A DNA stretch of 23,904 nt from Welwitschia mirabilis (Eukaryota > Gnetophyta > Gnetopsida > Welwitschiales). The stretch spans positions 174,100,945-174,124,848 of the forward strand of contig JBOZIK010000001.1 of the NCBI GenBank assembly GCA_051453625.1, read 5' to 3'. How positions within the stretch are numbered: the stretch's first letter is position 1; the number at the start of each line of letters is the position of its first letter. Shown here piece by piece: positions 20,331-23,904 of the stretch. Both the position numbers and the translations under genes were made by a program. A model generated the notes under the pieces. That model was not told the DNA's origin and did no database searches. It saw only the letters and a program-made list of their open reading frames with translations.

Positions 20331-21400
20331 TCTAAAACATTTATCTAGTGGACTAAAATATATTTTTCTATATAATGATTTGAAAAAACCTTTGATAATT
20401 AAGAAAAATCATTCCTAAAAAAGAATTGAATTTAATCTCTCTTATGCAATCTAAGGTAAATGCATTTTCTTGATCTCATAAGATTTGATAGCCATTCCTA
20501 CCTCAATTATTTAACATAAAATCTACCTTGAGTATAATGTAAAACCTTTTAGGTAATCCAATGTATACTTAATCCATCCCTTAAGCAAGTTGTTAAAGAT
20601 AAAATCATAAAATTAGTGAATGATGGAATCATTTATGCCATAGCTGATAGTGAGTGGATTAGGCCTTTACTAGTAGTACTGAAAAAAGTGGGAAATGGAG
20701 GATATGCATAGATTTTAGAAGATTAAATGAAGTAATTATAAAAGATTACTAACCTTTACCTTTTATTTATTAGGTATTTGATAAAATTCAGGGACATGCA
20801 TTTTATTATTTTCTTGATGGATATAGTGGCTACAATAGGGTTTGCATTACTAGTAAGGACCAAGCCAAATCTATTTTTACTTCATGCTTTATTACTTTTT
20901 CTTTTCGATGCATAGCTTTTGAACTTTGATGCTCCTAGTACTTTTTAGCATGCTATGATAGGTATTTTTCGGATATGTTAAAGGATTTGATAAAATGTTT
21001 TATAGATGACTTCTTTATTTATGCTGAAACTTTTGAATAAATATTAGATCAAATAGAAAAAGTCCTTAATAGATGCATTTCTATTGGCCTACATTTGAAT
21101 TAGAAAAAGAGTTTATTTTTAGTTAAAAGTGAAATTGTTTTAGGTAACCATATCTCAAAAGAGGGGATTAAGATGGATCCTAAAAAGGTTGACATTATTC
21201 AAACCCTAAATCTCTCTACAAATGTAAAACAAGTTATATCTTTTCTTAGTCATTATGATTTTTATCATTGGTCTATTTATGATTATGTAAACATTTGTAA
21301 ACTATTTTATTTATTACTAAAAAAAGAAGGTAAGTTTCAATGAAAGGAATCTTGTCAACTTGCTTTTCATAGGCTTAAATGAAAACTTTGTTATGTTCTT
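20331..21400 (+). pseudogene. Gypsy reverse transcriptase, copy 2, catalytic residues intact
   Basis: Readable blocks in order are KIIKLVNDGIIYAIADSEW (about 20606), a damaged ICIDFRRLNE-type block, and motif A HAFYYFLDGYSGYNRVCITS with Asp at 20816-20818. Next comes KDQAKSIFTSCFITF, then motif C FIDDF at 20999-21013 with both aspartates present. It continues SLFLVKSEIVLGNHISKEG and KMDPKKVDIIQTLNLSTNVK, the usual region joining RT to RNase H. Stops at TAG/TAA/TGA codons and frameshifts remain, so it is not expressed as a whole. Confidence 0.9.
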
Positions 21401-21713
21401 ATTGTAATGAGACTGAACTAGAAAAAAGATTTTAAATTAACATGTGATGCTAGTAATTTTATTGTGGATGGGGTAGTTTATCAAAAATATGAAAATGATT
21501 TTAAAGTTATATCTTATTATAGTAAATCTCTGTCTAGAAATCAAATAAATTACATTACTACAAAGAAGTAAATTTTAGCAATCATCTTTTTCCTTGATAT
21601 TCTTAGACATTATATTTTAGGCTTTTATACAAATATTTATATTGATCATGCTATAATTCATTACCTTATGACTATGAACGATTCTAGTGCTAGGTTAATT
21701 ATATAAATCTTTG
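21401..21713 (+). pseudogene. Gypsy RNase H, copy 2, decayed
   Basis: The frame reads KDFKLTCDASNFIVDGVVYQ with the first catalytic Asp at 21446-21448. Then ISYYSKSLSRNQINYITTKK follows, where the Glu expected after the Thr pair has become Lys and then a stop. Next are LAIIFFLDILRHYILGFYTN and IYIDHAIIHYLM, with the second Asp at 21644-21646. This enzyme would remove RNA from the RNA-DNA hybrid. It is cut by a 17-N gap at its C-terminal end. Confidence 0.88.
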
Positions 21714-21730
21714 NNNNNNNNNNNNNNNNN
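21714..21730. other. Assembly gap, 17 N
   Basis: Short sized gap at the RNase H-integrase junction; the element is collinear across it. Confidence 0.99.
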
Positions 21731-22643
21731 TTAACCATTATTAATAAAGCAGGAAAGCATAATTGTGTTGCTAATCATTTATCTTATCTTTCTTCGCCTC
21801 TTGATGATTCTGTTATTAATAATTCTTTTTTGGATGAGAAACTTTTTGCTATACCTTCTATTCATTCTCCTCCTTGGTATGTGGATATTATTAATTACCT
21901 TATTACCATGAAAACACCACAACATTAAACTTATAATGCAAACCTTTTCTCCATAGATTAGGTGAGTATGAGTGGATAGAGATACATTTGTATCATAGGT
22001 ATAAAGACCATGCCTAGTTGGGAAAAATCTAAAATTATTCATTTTTATCATGGTGGTATTTGTGGAGGTTATTTTAGTGAATAGAAAATAGCTATGAAAA
22101 TTCTTCATTCTAGTTTTTATTGGCCTACCTTTTTTCAGGATTCTTTTGATTTTTCTAGAAGGTGTAATCCTTAATAGTGTTATGGTAGCCTTATTCGTGC
22201 CCATGAGATGCTTCTTAGATCTATTCTTAAAAGTAAACCTTTTGACTATTAGGGTATTAATTTTATAGGCTCTATTCACTCCTCTTCTTATAATAAACAT
22301 CATATATTAGTGGCTATAGGTATATTACTAAATGAATTAAAGCTATTTACACTTCTTTGAATGATGTGCGAACTATCTATCATTTTCCTAAAACTCATAT
22401 TTTTCAAATATTTGATTTTCTTAGAATTATCATTAGTGATCAAGAAATTCATTTTATTAACTAGCTTTTTACAAAACTTCTTTTATCCATTAGAATATAA
22501 CATAGATTAGCTTATGCTTATCATCCTCAAAACAATGAATAGGATGAAAATGCAAATAGAGATATTAAAAAATTGTTATAAAAACTTATCTTTGATAATA
22601 AGAAATTTTGGACTTCTAAGCTTCACAGTGTTGTTTAGGCTTA
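21731..22643 (+). pseudogene. Gypsy integrase, copy 2, left contig
   Basis: The end of RNase H is followed by AGKHNCVANHLSYLSS and PWYVDIINYLI. The zinc-binding HHCC domain has His at 22049-22051, Tyr instead of the second His at 22070-22072 (GGYF), and FYWPTFFQD, then Cys at 22163. In the catalytic core the first Asp is Asn at 22259-22261, next to a Trp-to-stop TAG. The second Asp is kept at 22438-22440 in ISDQEIHF. The Glu at 22546-22548 is present after YHPQNNE. Open frames on the opposite strand here are shadows. The domain would join cDNA to the host chromosome. Confidence 0.88.
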
Positions 22644-22743
22644 NNNNNNNNNNNNNNNNNNNNNNNNNNNNNNNNNNNNNNNNNNNNNNNNNNNNNNNNN
22701 NNNNNNNNNNNNNNNNNNNNNNNNNNNNNNNNNNNNNNNNNNN
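22644..22743. other. Assembly gap, 100 N
   Basis: Placeholder gap. The flanks overlap: 22170-22643 is homologous to 22748-23221, both 474 bases. Confidence 0.99.
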
Positions 22744-23590
22744 GATACTTAATAGTGTTATGGTATCCTTATTCATGTCCATGAGATGCTCTTTAGATCT
22801 ATTCTTAAAAGTAAACCTTTTGACTATTAGGGTCTTAATTTTATAGGCTCTATTCACTTATCTTCTTATAATAAACGTCATATATTAGTGGTTGTAGGTT
22901 ATATTACTAAATGGATTAAAGCTATTTACACTTATTTGAATGATGTTAAACTATCTATCATTTTACTAAAACTCATATTTTTCAAAGATTTGATTTTCCT
23001 AGAATTATCATTAGTGATCAAGAAATTCATTTTATTAATCATCTTTTTACAAAATTTCTTTTATCCATTAGAATATAACATAGACTAACTTATGCTTATC
23101 ATTCCCAAAACAATGAATAGGATGAAAATGCAAAAAGAGATATTAAAAAATTGTTATAAAAACTTATCTCTGATAATAAGAAATTTTGAACTTCTAAGCT
23201 TCACATTGTTCTTTAGGCTTACTATACTACTTGACATAATTCTCTTGGTTTTTCACCTTATGAACTTGTGTACCAAAAAAGTTTGTATTTTACCTATTTA
23301 TTTGTGCTATGAATTTTATTATGCTTTTTATTAACTTAATCTTGTAAACTTTTATAAAAACCTTAAGCATAGATTAACCCAATTATACCATCTTGATAAA
23401 AAATGTAATCATGTTATACATCATTAATGAATCCATAAAGTTCAAACTAAGTTCAAAGATGATAAAAAGTTACTTCACAAAAGTTTCAACCTGGTCAACT
23501 TGTCCTTTCATATAATACTAGAGTACATCCTTTAAATAATATGTCACATCTAAATTTTTAGTTTTCTTATAAAATTTGTAAGTATGTTTA
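22744..23590 (+). pseudogene. Gypsy integrase core repeated, plus C-terminus
   Basis: The first 478 bases repeat the integrase core of the left contig, including the same Asp-to-Asn change (22837-22839) and the same Trp-to-stop codon (22828-22830). After 23221 the sequence is new: HNSLGFSPYELVYQKSLYF, then KKCNHVIHH, then FQPGQLVLSYNTRVHPLNN and MSHLNF near 23487-23560. That last block matches the basic, PGDLVL-type C-terminal domain of gypsy integrases. The polypeptide ends in stops around 23590. No env-like gene was recognised. Confidence 0.85.
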
Positions 23591-23904
23591 GTGAAATATT
23601 TGGAAAATATTAAATTACTTAAAAACCCTAATTGTTGTAAATGCTATATTCTTGAAATGCAGTCTTATTGGGTTGTAATATAAACACCTTTTAATTAAAT
23701 GTTTGTACTCAATTTTTATCCTTATGGTGGAAATGATATTTTTAATTCACTTATGCAATTATGCTAAATTGAATGTATATTGTGAAGACATGTCATTTAT
23801 TCTTTTTTATTATTATTAAATGTAAAGTGTTGCGGTGTGTATTTATGCACTAGTTCACGTTTCGATTCCAATCCTGTTAATTATCAATAATATGCAAAAT
23901 ACAA
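23591..23904. other. Downstream of gypsy copy 2, unassigned
   Basis: The 3' untranslated region and 3' LTR of copy 2 should begin here, but I found no clear match to 11901-13010, no polypurine tract and no coding content. Confidence 0.45.

Larger units (their letters stand above)
17196..23590 (+). mobile_element. Ty3/gypsy (Athila/Tat-like) element, copy 2
   Basis: Collinear with copy 1 from the leader (the sequence before 17284 aligns with about 13120 on) through RT, then continuing with RNase H and integrase. Integrase after RNase H is the Ty3/gypsy order. The primer site and 5' LTR are missing at the gap. The integrase core appears twice across a 100-N gap, so the true length is probably about 0.6 kb less than drawn. 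By eye the two copies differ at roughly a fifth of positions. Confidence 0.87.

Noticed and set aside
21779-22303. 174-residue basic frame on the minus strand, the longest real open frame in the window
   Set aside because: It lies antisense to integrase, whose plus-strand frame has the HHCC and core motifs. A related frame occurs at 22576-22857 only because the integrase segment is duplicated.
22888-23334. Two small hydrophobic plus-strand frames
   Set aside because: They are out-of-frame readings of the integrase core; the correct frame gives the ISDQ and YHPQ blocks.
23591-23904. 3' LTR of gypsy copy 2
   Set aside because: Expected here, but no convincing match to the presumed 5' LTR or polypurine tract was seen.

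Overview
This is a gene-poor stretch of a plant nuclear genome made almost entirely of old, broken retrotransposons. I found no intact host gene, tRNA, rRNA, operon or CRISPR array. The sequence is very AT-rich and CpG is rare, and most disabling changes in the recognisable proteins read as G-to-A or C-to-T. Examples are Trp or Gln codons turned into stops, Asp to Asn, Cys to Tyr and His to Tyr. That is the pattern expected when methylated cytosines deaminate over a long time. Plant L1-type LINEs, a Ty3/gypsy element of Athila/Tat type and a tRNA-Asp-type primer site point to a seed plant. The strong AT bias would suit a heavily methylated genome such as a gnetophyte, but the species is a guess.

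Layout. (1) 1-3470, minus strand: a decayed LINE. Its ORF1 (charged N-terminus, DUF4283-like domain, damaged CCHC knuckle) lies at the right, the reverse transcriptase (RT) in the middle and the post-RT C-terminus at the left, running off the window. The endonuclease appears deleted. (2) 3471-5640: no recognisable gene; it holds a poly-T run, a pyrimidine tract and one copy of a diverged repeat that recurs at about 10.6 kb. (3) 5640-10300, plus strand: a second LINE with endonuclease, RT and C-terminal remnants. It is interrupted by two N gaps around a 539-base contig that duplicates the sequence on both sides. (4) 10300-13010: non-coding; its last part is probably the 5' LTR of the next element. 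(5) 13011-17095, plus strand: gypsy copy 1, with a mutated primer binding site, leader, gag, protease and RT, cut by a 100-N gap. (6) 17196-23590, plus strand: gypsy copy 2, head-to-tail with copy 1, with leader, gag, protease, RT, RNase H and integrase. The integrase core is present twice across another 100-N gap. (7) 23591-23904: tail with no assigned feature.

The genes no longer work together. Each element once encoded what it needed to copy itself (LINE: ORF1p plus endonuclease/RT; gypsy: Gag, protease, RT/RNase H, integrase), and all reading frames are now broken. The most informative content is the comparison of the two gypsy copies, a family of about 25-base inverted-repeat motifs in their LTR/leader regions, and the overlapping contig ends around three of the five gaps. 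I found no convincing new biological system.
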